A DNA stretch of 14,554 nucleotides from Sulfurimonas sp. (GCA_026988735.1 JALSKR010000156.1:1-14554), one strand, 5' to 3'; counted from the first letter of the stretch, positions 5,285-14,554 are shown. Numbers and translations: made by a program. Notes: generated by a model not told the origin, from the sequence alone.

Positions 5285-6100
5285 ATGAATAAAGAAAGCG
5301 TTGTAGCAAAGAAGAAGTTTGGACAAAACTTTCTTAAAGATCAGTCAGTTTTAAGAAAAATCGTCGAAGCGATGCCCAAGAATGAAAACAAAATTGTAGA
5401 AATTGGGCCTGGCTTAGGTGATTTGACTAAATTTTTAGTTGATGTCAAAAGTGTAGAAGCTTTTGAGGTAGATACCGATTTATGTAAACTGTTACAAAGT
5501 ACATTTAAAAAAGAGATTGATACCAAGCGACTCCATATAAATTGTGGGGATGTTTTAAAAGCTTGGCAGAGTGAACTTGTAGGTGAGCCGTATGATTTGG
5601 TGGCAAATTTGCCCTATTATATTGCCACAAACATAATATTGAAAGCACTCGCAGATCCTATGTGTAAAAATATACTTGTAATGGTTCAGCTTGAAGTAGC
5701 AGAAAAGTTTTGTGCAACAGAGGGTGAAAAAGTATTTGGTGCTTTGGGCGTAATAGCCCAGACTATAGGAACAACACAGATTGTTGTGAAAGTTCCTCCA
5801 ACTGCATTTGACCCGCAGCCCAAAGTGGATTCTGCTGTTTTTCTTATAGAAAAAAATGCTGATAGAAATGATAAAGAGTTCGAGGATATGCTAAGAGTTG
5901 CATTTTCGCAGCCTCGAAAAACTTTAGTGAAAAATCTATCTTCGAAATATGATAAGAAAAAACTTCAGGAAGTTCTCGAAAAACTAGGACTTGCATTAAC
6001 GATTCGGCCTCATCAGGTAAGCACTAACGACTATCACCAACTCTATAAATTAATAAGGAGTTTGGATGGCAGAAGAGACACAAGAGGCAACACAAAGTAA
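5285..6100 (+). CDS. ksgA: 16S rRNA dimethyladenosine transferase KsgA (RsmA)
   Basis: KsgA dimethylates the two adjacent adenines (A1518 and A1519 in E. coli numbering) near the 3' end of 16S rRNA and acts as a late check on small-subunit assembly. Loss gives kasugamycin resistance. In the 271 residues I see KKFGQNFLKD (10-19), the SAM motif EIGPGLG (39-45), the acidic E61 in FEVD, the catalytic NLPYYI (108-113) and the C-terminal FDPQPKVDSAV (175-185). The ATG at 5285 has only a distant AAGG twelve bases upstream, but the next motif is too close to allow a later start. The 3' end overlaps rnj by 35 bases in another frame, so the two are translated together. Confidence 0.96.
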   Translation: MNKESVVAKKKFGQNFLKDQSVLRKIVEAMPKNENKIVEIGPGLGDLTKFLVDVKSVEAFEVDTDLCKLLQSTFKKEIDTKRLHINCGDVLKAWQSELVGEPYDLVANLPYYIATNIILKALADPMCKNILVMVQLEVAEKFCATEGEKVFGALGVIAQTIGTTQIVVKVPPTAFDPQPKVDSAVFLIEKNADRNDKEFEDMLRVAFSQPRKTLVKNLSSKYDKKKLQEVLEKLGLALTIRPHQVSTNDYHQLYKLIRSLDGRRDTRGNTK

Positions 6101-8012
6101 ACCTCAAGAACAACGCAAACCAAATAACAACCGTAGACCAAATAACAATCGTAGACCAAACGGCAATCAAAAGAAGCCAAACGGTGAAAAAAATACAAAT
6201 GCAAAGCCAAGAACAAACAATAATAAAAACAAGAGTCGTGGCCGTCATAAAAGAGGGGCATCGCCTATTGATGAGAAGTTAAAAGCATTTGTTGTAAAAA
6301 ATCAGGAAGCACACAAGCAAAGACTGAATCCGCACTATAAACTTGATTTGGAATCAAAAGCAAAAATTCGTGCAACACCACTGGGTGGACTGGGTGAGAT
6401 TGGCGGAAACATTATGGTATTTGAAACTGACAATGAAGCAATTCTTGTTGATGTCGGTATGAGTTTCCCGGATGAAGAGATGCACGGGGTTGATATACTG
6501 ATTCCTGATTTTACCTATCTGCATGAAATCAAGCATAAAATTGTCGGTATTGTGATTACACATGCGCACGAAGATCACATCGGAGCAGTACCGTATCTTT
6601 TTAGAGAGTTACAGTTCCCTATATATGGTACACCGTTGCCTTTGGCAATGATCGGAAACAAATTTGATGAACATCATTTAAAAGAGAGTAGAAAATACTT
6701 TAATCCGATTGAAAAAAGAAAAGTTTATAAAATAGGCAATGATTTTGAAGTTGAGTGGATGCATATGACACACTCTATTTTGGACTCTTCTTCTGTAGCT
6801 ATTACGACAGCGGCAGGAACGGTCATTCATACAGGGGACTTCAAAATTGATTATACACCTATTGATGGGTATCCTGCAGATTTACACCGTTTGGCATATT
6901 ATGGGGAAAAAGGGGTATTGTGTCTGATGAGTGATTCGACAAATTCACACAATCCCAACCCTACACCGTCTGAGCTGAGCGTTGCACCGGCACTTGACAG
7001 AGTATTTAGCAAGGCAGAGGGAAGAGTTGTTCTTTCAACATTCAGTTCAAATATCCACCGTGTATATCAGGCGATTCAGTATGGTGTGAAGTATGGTCGT
7101 AAAATCTGTGTTATCGGGCGTTCAATGGAGCGTAACCTTGAAGTTGCCATGCAGTATGACTATATTAAATTACCGAAAAATATTTTTGTAGAACCGGATG
7201 AAGTGGCACATATGAATGACAAAGATGTTTTGATTGTGACAACAGGTTCGCAGGGTGAGGGTAACTCGGCACTTTTTAGAATGTCTATAGGTGAACACAG
7301 ACATATTAAAATCAAACCGACTGATTTGATTGTACTCTCTTCTCGTGCTATTCCCGGAAATGAAGGTTCCATCTCTCAAATGCTGAATCATTTACAAAAA
7401 TGTGGAGCTAAAATTGCCTATGACAAAGATATTCATGTCTCAGGGCATGCCTCTATGGAAGAGCAAAAACTTATGCTTCGACTTGTGAATCCTAAGTTCT
7501 TCTTACCGATTCACGGTGAATACAATCATGTTATGAAGCATAAAGAGACAGCTATGCTTTGTGGAGTTCCTGAGCGAAATATTTTACTGATGACAGATGG
7601 TGAGCAGATAGAAATTGGACCAAAATATATGAGAAAAGTTAAAACTGTTAAAACAGGAAAAACATATATTGACAATCAAAACAACTATGAGATTGAAGAT
7701 GACATAGTTATGGATCGTCAGAAACTCGCAACAGACGGTGTTGTTATGATTGTTGCGCAGGTAAGTGAACAGACCGGAAAAATGATGGATAAACCAAAAG
7801 TGACATCATTTGGTTTGGTTGCGGACAAAAGAGACAGAGCTTTTGCAAAAGAGATTGAAGAGATATTGGAAAACTTCCTGCTCAATATGAAACCCGGACT
7901 TATTGGAAGTCCTAGAACCTTAGAGGGTGATTTGCGTCAGGTTATCAGAAAACATATTTTTAGAAAAATGAAAAAATATCCTCTTATTGTTCCGAATATC
8001 TTTATTCACTAA
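6066..8012 (+). CDS. rnj: Ribonuclease J
   Basis: RNase J is a zinc-dependent endo- and 5'-3' exoribonuclease central to mRNA decay and rRNA processing in Campylobacterota, where H. pylori RNase J works with the helicase RhpA. The 648 residues begin with about 70 of basic, Asn-, Arg- and Pro-rich low-complexity sequence. They continue with a metallo-beta-lactamase domain (from [12 protein letters not shown] at 104-115), the metal motif HAHEDH (H166, H168, D170, H171), a beta-CASP insert with GRSMERN, then [10 protein letters not shown] and IHGEYNHV, which complete the active site, and a C-terminal domain. The extension is disordered in outlook and likely binds RNA or partners, as the longer H. 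pylori one is thought to. The start ATG lies inside ksgA, five bases after AAGGAG. A strong terminator follows. Confidence 0.96.
   Translation: MAEETQEATQSKPQEQRKPNNNRRPNNNRRPNGNQKKPNGEKNTNAKPRTNNNKNKSRGRHKRGASPIDEKLKAFVVKNQEAHKQRLNPHYKLDLESKAKIRATPLGGLGEIGGNIMVFETDNEAILVDVGMSFPDEEMHGVDILIPDFTYLHEIKHKIVGIVITHAHEDHIGAVPYLFRELQFPIYGTPLPLAMIGNKFDEHHLKESRKYFNPIEKRKVYKIGNDFEVEWMHMTHSILDSSSVAITTAAGTVIHTGDFKIDYTPIDGYPADLHRLAYYGEKGVLCLMSDSTNSHNPNPTPSELSVAPALDRVFSKAEGRVVLSTFSSNIHRVYQAIQYGVKYGRKICVIGRSMERNLEVAMQYDYIKLPKNIFVEPDEVAHMNDKDVLIVTTGSQGEGNSALFRMSIGEHRHIKIKPTDLIVLSSRAIPGNEGSISQMLNHLQKCGAKIAYDKDIHVSGHASMEEQKLMLRLVNPKFFLPIHGEYNHVMKHKETAMLCGVPERNILLMTDGEQIEIGPKYMRKVKTVKTGKTYIDNQNNYEIEDDIVMDRQKLATDGVVMIVAQVSEQTGKMMDKPKVTSFGLVADKRDRAFAKEIEEILENFLLNMKPGLIGSPRTLEGDLRQVIRKHIFRKMKKYPLIVPNIFIH
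6120..6173 (+). repeat. 18-bp tandem repeat in the RNase J N-terminal extension
   Basis: CCAAATAACAACCGTAGA at 6120-6137 is repeated with one change at 6138-6155, and a third, weaker unit follows at 6156-6173. In protein this gives repeated R-P-N-N-N-R units. Such an in-frame array can expand or contract without breaking the gene, so length may vary between strains. Confidence 0.75.
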
Positions 8013-8015
8013 AGA

Positions 8016-8046
8016 AATACCTCAAGTTACTCTTGGGGTATTTTTA
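8016..8046 (+). terminator. Rho-independent terminator after rnj
   Basis: AATACCTCAAG (8016-8026) pairs with CTTGGGGTATT (8032-8042) over 11 positions with one wobble, closing a five-base loop, TTACT, and runs into TTTTATT. It starts three bases after the rnj stop codon. This is the clearest intrinsic terminator in the window and would end the ksgA-rnj transcript before folE. Confidence 0.88.
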
Positions 8047-8110
8047 TTACATCATCTTTTCAGCAAACTCTTGCTACCCTATCATATTAAAAACTTTAAA
8101 AGGCATAACC

Positions 8111-8695
8111 TTGTCAGAGAATACAAACAGTGAATTTGAAAATGCAGTAAAAATCATGATGCGCCATGTCGGCGAAGACCCAACTCGTGAGGGTTTGCTT
8201 GATACGCCTTCACGCGTGCGAAAAGCCTATGAATTTATTTATGGCGGATACAATGAAGACCCTGCAGAGATTTTAAAAAAAGCGCTTTTTACAACAAGCA
8301 ACGATGAAATGGTTTTGGTAAAAGATATAGAGTTTTATTCTACCTGTGAACATCATCTTCTGCCTATTATCGGACGGGTACATGTAGCCTATATTCCAGA
8401 CGGAAAGGTTGTGGGACTTTCAAAAATACCCCGTGTTGTGAATGTATTTGCACGTCGTATGCAGATTCAAGAACAACTGACAGAACAGATTGCCGATGCC
8501 ATTATGGATACGATTGCACCAAAGGGTGTGGGTGTTGTCATTCAGGCACGCCATATGTGTATGGAGATGAGAGGTGTAGAAAAAATAAATTCTACAACAA
8601 CTTCATCAGCGCTTCGCGGACTCTTTAAAAAAGATGAAAAAACACGCAGTGAATTCTTTTCACTTATTAATTCACCGACGGGAAACAGATACTAA
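8111..8695 (+). CDS. folE: GTP cyclohydrolase I
   Basis: GTP cyclohydrolase I opens GTP to 7,8-dihydroneopterin triphosphate, the first step to folate and also a source for queuosine in bacteria. With the start I choose, the protein has 194 residues, the usual core length. It shows [15 protein letters not shown] (22-36), the zinc motif CEHHLLP with C79 and H82, the third zinc ligand C150 in [10 protein letters not shown], and [12 protein letters not shown] at the end. The start is TTG at 8111, seven bases after AAAAGG. The frame is open further upstream to 8033, but those residues fall in the rnj terminator stem and are not family-like. No promoter is obvious in the 65 bases between terminator and start. 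fliI follows after three bases. Confidence 0.95.
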   Translation: MSENTNSEFENAVKIMMRHVGEDPTREGLLDTPSRVRKAYEFIYGGYNEDPAEILKKALFTTSNDEMVLVKDIEFYSTCEHHLLPIIGRVHVAYIPDGKVVGLSKIPRVVNVFARRMQIQEQLTEQIADAIMDTIAPKGVGVVIQARHMCMEMRGVEKINSTTTSSALRGLFKKDEKTRSEFFSLINSPTGNRY

Positions 8696-8698
8696 AAT

Positions 8699-10006
8699 AT
8701 GTCATTATCATCACTGAAAGAAAAACTTGCAAATAAAAACTATTCGGTCTCTTTTGGTGAGGTTGTCAAAATCAATGCAACAATTATTACGGCAAAAGGC
8801 TTACATGTAAGCATAAGCGATATGGTAAAAATTGTCTCAGATGCAACAGGACAGGAAACTGTCGGTATGGTAACAGAGATAGACGCGGATCTTTTTTTTA
8901 TTACACCTTTTTCTTTTGTGGAGGGATTTCGTTCGGGAGATAAAGTATTTTTAGATTCCACAGGATTGAATATTCCTGTGGGCCCTGCTCTTTTGGGACG
9001 TGTAGTAGACTCATTTATGCGCCCTATTGATGGAAAAGGCAGTCTGAAAGACGGAAAGCTTACCCCCATCATAAAAGCACCCATAGCGGCAATGAAAAGA
9101 GGTATGATAGATGAAATTTTTTCTGTAGGTGTCAAATCAATTGATGGACTCCTTACCTGCGGAAAAGGACAAAAGCTCGGAATATTTGCAGGAAGCGGTG
9201 TCGGAAAATCAACCCTGATGGGTATGATTGTCCGTGGAGCGGATGCCCCTATAAAAGTTGTGGCACTTATCGGTGAGCGTGGTCGTGAAGTTCCTGAATT
9301 TATCGAAAAAAATCTCGGTGGTGATTTGACAAATACTGTTATAGTCGTGGCAACGTCAGATGACTCTCCTTTGATGCGAAAATATGGTGCTTTTGCCGCA
9401 ATGAGTGTTGCTGAACACTTTAAGGATCAGGGCAGAGATGTGCTCTTTATTATGGACTCTGTGACGCGGTTTGCAATGGCGCAACGTGAAATAGGACTGG
9501 CACTTGGGGAACCGCCGACTTCAAAAGGATATCCTCCCTCCTCTCTCACCCTCTTGCCTCAGTTAATGGAGCGTGCAGGGAAAGAGGAAGGCAAAGGAAG
9601 TATTACGGCTTTTTTTACTGTCTTGATAGAAGGTGATGATATGGGTGATCCTATCGCCGATCAGTCCCGTTCCATTTTAGACGGGCATATTGTTCTTTCT
9701 CGTGAAATGACCGACTTTGGCATCTATCCGCCTATACATATTTTAAATTCGGCTTCAAGGGTTATGAGTGATATCATTACACCAGAGCATCTCAAGGCAG
9801 TTATGAAATTTAGACGACTGTATACTCTTCTTAAAGAGAATGAAACACTTATAAGAATAGGTGCCTATACAAAGGGCAGTGATGCTGAACTTGACGAGGC
9901 GATTGATAAAAAAGAGGATATGGAGGCGTTTATAACACAAGACTCGACTATACAGATACCTTTTGAGCAAACAAAAGAAATACTTATTACTCTTATGAAT
10001 TCATAA
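8699..10006 (+). CDS. fliI: Flagellum-specific ATPase FliI
   Basis: FliI is the hexameric ATPase of the flagellar type III export apparatus, at the cytoplasmic face of the membrane with FliH and FliJ. It helps unload and feed rod, hook and filament subunits. In 435 residues I see an N-terminal beta-barrel, the Walker A loop GSGVGKST (165-172), GERGREV (192-198), the DDSPLMRKYGAF segment, Walker B LFIMDSVTRFA (249-259) and the family stretch GEPPTSKGYPPSSL. These separate it from F1 subunits. It follows folE by three bases with no clear ribosome site, so re-initiation is likely. No other flagellar gene is nearby, which is normal in Campylobacterota where such genes are scattered. Its stop overlaps the stop of the opposing gene. 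Confidence 0.95.
   Translation: MSLSSLKEKLANKNYSVSFGEVVKINATIITAKGLHVSISDMVKIVSDATGQETVGMVTEIDADLFFITPFSFVEGFRSGDKVFLDSTGLNIPVGPALLGRVVDSFMRPIDGKGSLKDGKLTPIIKAPIAAMKRGMIDEIFSVGVKSIDGLLTCGKGQKLGIFAGSGVGKSTLMGMIVRGADAPIKVVALIGERGREVPEFIEKNLGGDLTNTVIVVATSDDSPLMRKYGAFAAMSVAEHFKDQGRDVLFIMDSVTRFAMAQREIGLALGEPPTSKGYPPSSLTLLPQLMERAGKEEGKGSITAFFTVLIEGDDMGDPIADQSRSILDGHIVLSREMTDFGIYPPIHILNSASRVMSDIITPEHLKAVMKFRRLYTLLKENETLIRIGAYTKGSDAELDEAIDKKEDMEAFITQDSTIQIPFEQTKEILITLMNS
8799..8812. repeat. TACATGTA palindrome family (longest copy); seven copies in the window
   Basis: GCTTACATGTAAGC here is a perfect 14-bp palindrome. Other copies of the 8-bp core TACATGTA are at 1578-1585, 3942-3949 (12-bp palindrome), 8379-8386, 10501-10508, 12512-12519 (12-bp palindrome) and 13207-13214. 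Four of the seven extend to TTACATGTAA. From base composition (about 37% GC) I estimate about 0.5 copies of the core in this length. A near match TACATGTG is at 12172-12179. Copies fall in six genes plus one stop codon and are read as His-Val, Thr-Cys or Tyr-Met, so the protein sequence does not explain them. Confidence 0.7.
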
Positions 10007-12091
10007 TATTTGTAAATCAAACCAGCTGTCCCGTGAACGTTTTTCCCCCTGTTCGTGAGTAATGGCAAGTTTTTTGGTACTATATGTTTCATAGCTGTTC
10101 ATAATAACTCTAATCTCTTTGTCTATGCCAAATATGTCAATATAGGAATAAATGATATTTTCTGCACTGTTGAATTTATTTGTATTGATGAGTTGTTTTA
10201 TCTGTGTGTAGAAACTGAGTCGAAGAAGATTCCCTGTTCTTTGTTTTCTTGAATGTGTGTATATCAGTTCTCCCAGTCTCTTTTTTATCTGTTGTATGTC
10301 ACCGTTAAGAGCATGGTTTTCACACTCATTCATAAGCTTTTGCCAGTGTTTTTCAAGAAGTTTTGTAATTTCAAGATTTTGCAGTCTTGTATCGCTGTCT
10401 ATAAGTTCATAGCATCTTTTAAAATCATTATTTGCATAGCTTAAGAGGAAGTTTTGTACGGACTGGGCATATTCATACAACTCCTGCAGTATATTTTCGT
10501 TACATGTAAAGAGCTGGGCAGATTTTATTTGCTGTAGTGCCTTTTCAACATTGGCACTGTCAATTGTATTTTTTATATTTTGCAAAAGCATTTCTTGTGA
10601 TTGTTGCAGTTCATAATATCCGGGAATATCCTTAAAAACCTCATATTTTGATATGAGCCTGTCAATTGTCCTGTACTCTTTATGTTGCAGTGCTTTTAAA
10701 AATACTAAGAATTCTTCATTTTGTCTGAGTAAAAGGTTTATAAGCGGGCGTTTTGACAAAACAGTTATGTATGGGAGCAAAAGTTCTTTTGCTCTGTCTA
10801 AATTGCCAATGAGTATCTGTTTTTGGGCAAAAATATAGGATTTTTTAAAATCAGCTTCCATTTTTTTATAGACAGAGGTATATTGCAAGGGTGAAAATTT
10901 TTCACTGAGTTTGTAGGCAAGAACATATTTTTTGTCTCTGTAAAAGTGTTGAAATTTTGCATAATTTTTATGCGCTTTGAACAAAAGCATAATATCATCT
11001 CTTTTGCTGTTTATCTGCTGCAGGATATGGAGAATTTTTTTCAGCTCACTTTTATTGGAGTTTATAAGATGAGAAAAAGCTTTTGCATAGAGTTTTTGAT
11101 AAAGAGCTTCAATTTTTTTATGCTCTTTTGTGCCTTGAAGTCGCGGATCTTCGTCAATTATGCTAAAAGCTTTGACAATATCTTTACGCAGTATACACAT
11201 TTTCAGATCATCAGCATCGGCAAATGCAATGCTGTAAAGTTGTTTGTTTTTTAAAGCAACGATAAGCTTTTTCTCATGAGTCAAAATCATAGTATCGACT
11301 TCATGCCCGAAGCTGATATATTTCGGGCTTACAAGCTTTTTTCTTCTAATATTTATAAGCGAAATGCTTTTTGATTTTCCGCTTATAAGTGCAAAATCAG
11401 TCTGAGGAAAATAAATAATATTTTTTATTGCACCAAAAGGCATATGTAAGGAGAAGCTTTCTTCATTTTTGTGAAGTCTCTGTATATAGAGTGTGCCATC
11501 ATGGCTGCCAAGCAGAAGTGTCTGCTCATTTATGAAGCATAAACTCTCAATAGCTACTTTGGAAACACAAAATTTTTTGATCTGTTGGTGCGATTGCAGA
11601 TGAATTATACTGACATAACCTCCATAGCCGCTGCATGCCATATAGTTTTTATAAAAAGCAAAAGCATTGATGTATTGGTGTTTAAACGAGCTAAGACGGG
11701 CTATTTCCCTTTGAGTATCATGCCGGTAGAGCATAACCCTGCCCTCGTTCGTTGAACTGACAATATAAGGCGTATTTGGTATAAAATGAAGTGCAGTAAC
11801 AGTACCATTGTCGGTATAAATAGTTTGCAAAAGAGTCTTGTTTGTTAAAGAAACGATATCTATTTCAATACCATTGGCTATGGCGCAAATTTTTTCACCA
11901 GGATGAACAGCAACGGCAGTTGTTTTATAATTTAACTGTGCGATAGAGAGAACTTTTCTATTTTGACAATCATCAGGATCAAAAATTTGAATACCATGCA
12001 GTCTGGTACTGAGTGCCACAGTGTTATCATACAAAGCCTGCAAAGCAGTGATTTGAGAGCGGACTTTTAGACACTCATACATCTTTGGCAT
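10001..12091 (-). CDS. Beta-propeller plus alpha-helical repeat protein, function unknown
   Basis: I do not recognise this 696-residue protein by name. Residues 10-300 contain WD40/PQQ-like propeller blades with repeating strand patterns such as TTAVAVHPGEKICAIANG, TVTALHFIPNTPYIVSSTNEG, INAFAFYKNYMACSGYGG and IESLCFINEQTLLLGSHDG. Residues 310-660 are almost wholly helical, with TPR-like pairs and an internal echo: FSIIDEDPRLQ (309-319) and YELIDSDTRLQ (561-571). There is no signal peptide or membrane span, so it should be cytoplasmic. It starts nine bases after recJ stops, with a weak ribosome site, and probably forms an operon with recJ and pyrG. Propeller-then-solenoid is a scaffold architecture. 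A role in protein complex assembly is possible but unproven. The sequence is richer in Lys, Ile and Asn than its neighbours. Confidence 0.8.
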   Translation of the reverse strand: MPKMYECLKVRSQITALQALYDNTVALSTRLHGIQIFDPDDCQNRKVLSIAQLNYKTTAVAVHPGEKICAIANGIEIDIVSLTNKTLLQTIYTDNGTVTALHFIPNTPYIVSSTNEGRVMLYRHDTQREIARLSSFKHQYINAFAFYKNYMACSGYGGYVSIIHLQSHQQIKKFCVSKVAIESLCFINEQTLLLGSHDGTLYIQRLHKNEESFSLHMPFGAIKNIIYFPQTDFALISGKSKSISLINIRRKKLVSPKYISFGHEVDTMILTHEKKLIVALKNKQLYSIAFADADDLKMCILRKDIVKAFSIIDEDPRLQGTKEHKKIEALYQKLYAKAFSHLINSNKSELKKILHILQQINSKRDDIMLLFKAHKNYAKFQHFYRDKKYVLAYKLSEKFSPLQYTSVYKKMEADFKKSYIFAQKQILIGNLDRAKELLLPYITVLSKRPLINLLLRQNEEFLVFLKALQHKEYRTIDRLISKYEVFKDIPGYYELQQSQEMLLQNIKNTIDSANVEKALQQIKSAQLFTCNENILQELYEYAQSVQNFLLSYANNDFKRCYELIDSDTRLQNLEITKLLEKHWQKLMNECENHALNGDIQQIKKRLGELIYTHSRKQRTGNLLRLSFYTQIKQLINTNKFNSAENIIYSYIDIFGIDKEIRVIMNSYETYSTKKLAITHEQGEKRSRDSWFDLQIL

Positions 12092-12100
12092 GTAGTATCT

Positions 12101-13690
12101 CTAAAAGATTTTATTCACTAAAAGCTGGGTAGAAACCCTGCCGTTAAACTCATTTTTGACTACAGAGTAGCTACATGTGATTTTTTTATCTTCAGGCATC
12201 TCAAAAACACGTCGAAATGCAATAAGCTCTATAGTCTCTCTTTGATGTGGATATTGTCTGATTTCAATACGTGAATGTGATTTGTCTGCACCCATAAGTT
12301 TTATACTCACAACCTCTGCATCTTTTATAAGAAAAGTCGGCCGCAGATTTGCTTCGCCATAGGGTTCAAACTGCTCAAGCAAATGCAGCAACTCTGTATC
12401 TATATCTTCGCTTGCCAAAATACCACTTATCTGTTCTTTTGGTATAAAATCATCTTCAGGAATCTTTTGTGCACTTGCATTGATAGCTTCTCTAAATGCT
12501 TCTATATCCTTTACATGTAAACCCACTCCTGCCGCCATTTTATGACCGCCAAACTTGGTTAACAAGTGTTCATTTTCTTTTATAAGCTCATAGATGTTAA
12601 CATCACCGATACTTCTCGCACTCCCCTTAGCCTCTTCATCTTTGATGCTCAAAACTATGGCAGGACGTCCGAATTTATCAACCAGGCGTGCTGCGACAAT
12701 ACCGACAACACCCTCATGCCAACCTTTGCCCGCTACAACTATTACCTTGTCATTTTCATTAACACTTGACACAGCCTCTTGCGTTGTCTGTGCTTCGGTG
12801 GCTTTTCGTAAATCATTTAACTGACCTAAGAGTTCAAACTGTCTGTAGGCTGTATGCGTATCAGGTGCAGTATAGAAATCAAGGGCAATAGAAGCATCCT
12901 CAAGCCGTCCGGCAGAGTTGATGCGCGGTGCTATGTTAAATGCAATATCTTCACTCGTGATGTTTGACTTGTTCAAAAAATCCCTGATAATAATACTGGC
13001 AGGTCTGTTTGAATGCATAATGAGTTTAAGCCCTTCTTTTACAAGCGTTCTGTTGATGTTGACAAGGGGCATAATATCGGCAATAATCGCAATAGCCAAA
13101 ATATCCAAAAACTGCTTCATGTCAATAGTAAGCGCGAGCTCTTTTTTGACAAGTCCAAGCAGAAGCCATGCAACTTCTGCACCGCATATCTCTTTAAAAG
13201 GGTATTTACATGTAGAGAGCTTTGGATCAACGATGGCATAGGCATCAGGTAAAACATCACCAGGAGTATGGTGATCCGTAATAATCAAATCAATTCCTCG
13301 TTGCTTGCAAATATCGGCTGCTTCAATGGCTGATATTCCGTTATCAACAGTTATTATCAAGTCAGCATTCACTCTTTGTAAGACTGTAGGACTCACGCCG
13401 TAGCCATCAGCAAAACGGTTTGGAATAATCGCCTCAAGAGGGTAAGGAATCTGCTTGAAAAACTCTACAACAATTGCGGTAGAACTGACGCCATCCACAT
13501 CATAATCACCTACTAACGTTATACGTTTGTTAGTGCGTATGGCCTGTGCAATTTTTTTTGCGGCTTTATCCGCATCATGAAGTAACTGTGGATTTGGAAT
13601 TTGAGAAAGTTTTTTGTCTTCTTTATCAAACCTTTGCGAAAGCAGTGCAAAAAGGTCTGATTTGTTTAAGTGTGGTATATTACTCAGCAT
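12101..13690 (-). CDS. recJ: Single-stranded-DNA-specific exonuclease RecJ
   Basis: RecJ is a manganese- or magnesium-dependent 5'-3' exonuclease for single-stranded DNA, used in RecF-type recombination, mismatch and base-excision repair. The 529 residues carry the DHH-phosphoesterase motifs in order: [12 protein letters not shown] (59-70), TVDNG (114-118), TDHHTP with D139-H140-H141, the [11 protein letters not shown] stretch (256-266), and in the DHHA1 domain [13 protein letters not shown] (323-335) and GGHKMAAG (381-388). A C-terminal OB-like domain follows. Length is typical. ATG at 13690 overlaps the pyrG end by 11 bases, so the genes are coupled. The pyrG-recJ order is, as I recall, the same in C. 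jejuni and H. pylori. Confidence 0.96.
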   Translation of the reverse strand: MLSNIPHLNKSDLFALLSQRFDKEDKKLSQIPNPQLLHDADKAAKKIAQAIRTNKRITLVGDYDVDGVSSTAIVVEFFKQIPYPLEAIIPNRFADGYGVSPTVLQRVNADLIITVDNGISAIEAADICKQRGIDLIITDHHTPGDVLPDAYAIVDPKLSTCKYPFKEICGAEVAWLLLGLVKKELALTIDMKQFLDILAIAIIADIMPLVNINRTLVKEGLKLIMHSNRPASIIIRDFLNKSNITSEDIAFNIAPRINSAGRLEDASIALDFYTAPDTHTAYRQFELLGQLNDLRKATEAQTTQEAVSSVNENDKVIVVAGKGWHEGVVGIVAARLVDKFGRPAIVLSIKDEEAKGSARSIGDVNIYELIKENEHLLTKFGGHKMAAGVGLHVKDIEAFREAINASAQKIPEDDFIPKEQISGILASEDIDTELLHLLEQFEPYGEANLRPTFLIKDAEVVSIKLMGADKSHSRIEIRQYPHQRETIELIAFRRVFEMPEDKKITCSYSVVKNEFNGRVSTQLLVNKIF

Positions 13691-14554
13691 TCAAACTGGC
13701 ATTAACAAATGCTAGAATTGAAGGATTTGGTGTTTGTAGGCGCGATGTGAACTCAGGGTGAAACTGCACACCTAAAAACCATGGATGTCCCTCTATTTCT
13801 ACTGTTTCTATCAATCCGTTAGATTCACCTGTAACTACCATACCTGCATTTTCCAGCTGTTCTCTATAGGCAGGATTTGCTTCATAGCGGTGACGGTGTC
13901 TTTCGTAAATTGTCTTTTGTCCGTTATAGGCCTCACGTAAAAGTGAACCCTCTTTTGTGTCACACGGGTATTCGCCAAGACGCAGTGTTCCGCCCATAGG
14001 TGACTGGTGTGTTCTAAGTTGCATGCCACCACTTTGATCTAAGAAGTTATCTATAAGATAAATCATAGGATGCGGTGTATTTTCATCAAACTCTACAGAG
14101 TTTGCACCCTCTAGACCGAGTACGTTTCTCGCATATTCAACAAGTGTAAGCTGCATACCAAGACAGATACCAAGATAAGGGACTTTGTTTACACGGGCAT
14201 ATTCTATAGCCTGAATTTTTCCCTCAATACCACGGCTTCCGAAACCACCTGCTACCAATATACCGTCACAGTCACTTAAAAGTGCTTCTGCCCCTCTTTC
14301 TTCTATCTCTTCAGAATCAACCCAGCAGATCTCAACTCTGCTGTCAAGGTGCGCTCCTGCATGTATAAGTGCTTCTGTAAGTGACTTGTAAGATTCTTTG
14401 AGAGCGAGATACTTTCCGACAAATCCTATGACAACTTTGCCTTTTGGCTGTACAATTTTTTTGACAAGTGAATCCCACTCCTGCATGTCAGGTTCAATTT
14501 CTCCCAGTTCAAGTTCTTTTGCTATCGGCTTTAAAATATTTTGGCGTAGAAATG
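13680..14554 (-). CDS. pyrG: CTP synthase, C-terminal part (cut by window edge)
   Basis: CTP synthase aminates UTP to CTP with ATP and glutamine. The visible 290 residues start [16 protein letters not shown], the end of the synthase domain, and continue through the linker into the class I glutamine amidotransferase domain. In it [19 protein letters not shown], the nucleophile cysteine in [18 protein letters not shown] and the catalytic His and Glu in [10 protein letters not shown] are all present, so the domain looks active. The frame stays open to base 14554, and a methionine at 14486 is internal, not a start. About half of the usual 540 residues is missing to the right. It is the first of a coupled pyrG-recJ-propeller gene run. 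Confidence 0.96.
   Translation of the reverse strand, partial: FLRQNILKPIAKELELGEIEPDMQEWDSLVKKIVQPKGKVVIGFVGKYLALKESYKSLTEALIHAGAHLDSRVEICWVDSEEIEERGAEALLSDCDGILVAGGFGSRGIEGKIQAIEYARVNKVPYLGICLGMQLTLVEYARNVLGLEGANSVEFDENTPHPMIYLIDNFLDQSGGMQLRTHQSPMGGTLRLGEYPCDTKEGSLLREAYNGQKTIYERHRHRYEANPAYREQLENAGMVVTGESNGLIETVEIEGHPWFLGVQFHPEFTSRLQTPNPSILAFVNASLNAE

Noticed and set aside
6024..6261. Two hydrophobic open frames on the minus strand
   Set aside because: They are mirror images of the repetitive Asn/Arg-rich start of RNase J, and ksgA and rnj clearly occupy the other strand.
8001..8010. TTATTCACT, a DnaA-box-like word at the end of rnj (another at about 12111-12119)
   Set aside because: Single isolated matches in coding sequence with a different last base, not clustered.
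8033..8110. 26-codon N-terminal extension of FolE
   Set aside because: It would start in the stem of the rnj terminator; TTG at 8111 has a proper ribosome site and gives the usual length.

Overview
The window is an AT-rich, densely packed chromosomal segment of a Campylobacterota (epsilonproteobacterial) bacterium, most like Sulfurimonas or a relative. Reasons: an RNase J with a long basic Asn-rich N-terminal extension (the Helicobacter-type form), a stand-alone flagellar ATPase gene, TTG starts, a ksgA-rnj pair, a pyrG-recJ pair, and A/T-rich promoters with a recognisable -10 but no clear -35. All main genes are housekeeping genes. Nothing looks like a prophage, insertion sequence, CRISPR array or transferred island.

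Layout: 1-569 is the 5' part of purB (minus). 672-1586 is an RluA-family pseudouridine synthase (plus). 1587-1964 is a very AT-rich gap with four TTCAC-core DnaA-box-like nonamers. 1965-2066 is a previously easy-to-miss 33-residue single-membrane-span protein gene (minus). 2161-4535 is a minus-strand run hisF, a nucleoside phosphorylase-like gene, and rlmN. 4536-4742 is a divergent control region with a GC-rich island, a perfect GAAA-loop hairpin and a parS site. 4743-10006 is a plus-strand run: a degenerate CZB-like coiled-coil protein, ksgA, rnj (closed by a strong terminator), folE and fliI. 10001-14554 is a minus-strand run pyrG (3' part), recJ, and an unknown beta-propeller plus helical-repeat protein. 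fliI and the propeller gene meet tail to tail with overlapping stop codons.

The main discovery is positional. Two perfect 16-bp parS palindromes (ParB sites; 1351-1366 inside rluA, and 4647-4662) lie on either side of the DnaA-box cluster. The nearby genes match ones that, as I recall, lie close to the origin on both sides in Campylobacter jejuni (purB, Cj0022c, pyrG, recJ on one side; rlmN, ksgA, rnj on the other). I infer that this is origin-proximal DNA and that 1587-1900 may be oriC or a DnaA-binding accessory site. dnaA itself is not in the window.

A second signal no gene explains is a palindrome, TACATGTA, found seven times (four as TTACATGTAA), against about 0.5 expected from base composition. 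It is read in several codon frames, so it appears to be selected or propagated as DNA, like an iterated palindrome, and not as a peptide.

Functionally the genes cover nucleotide metabolism (purB, pyrG, folE, phosphorylase-like), RNA modification and decay (rluA family, rlmN, ksgA, rnj), DNA repair (recJ), histidine synthesis (hisF) and motility (fliI).
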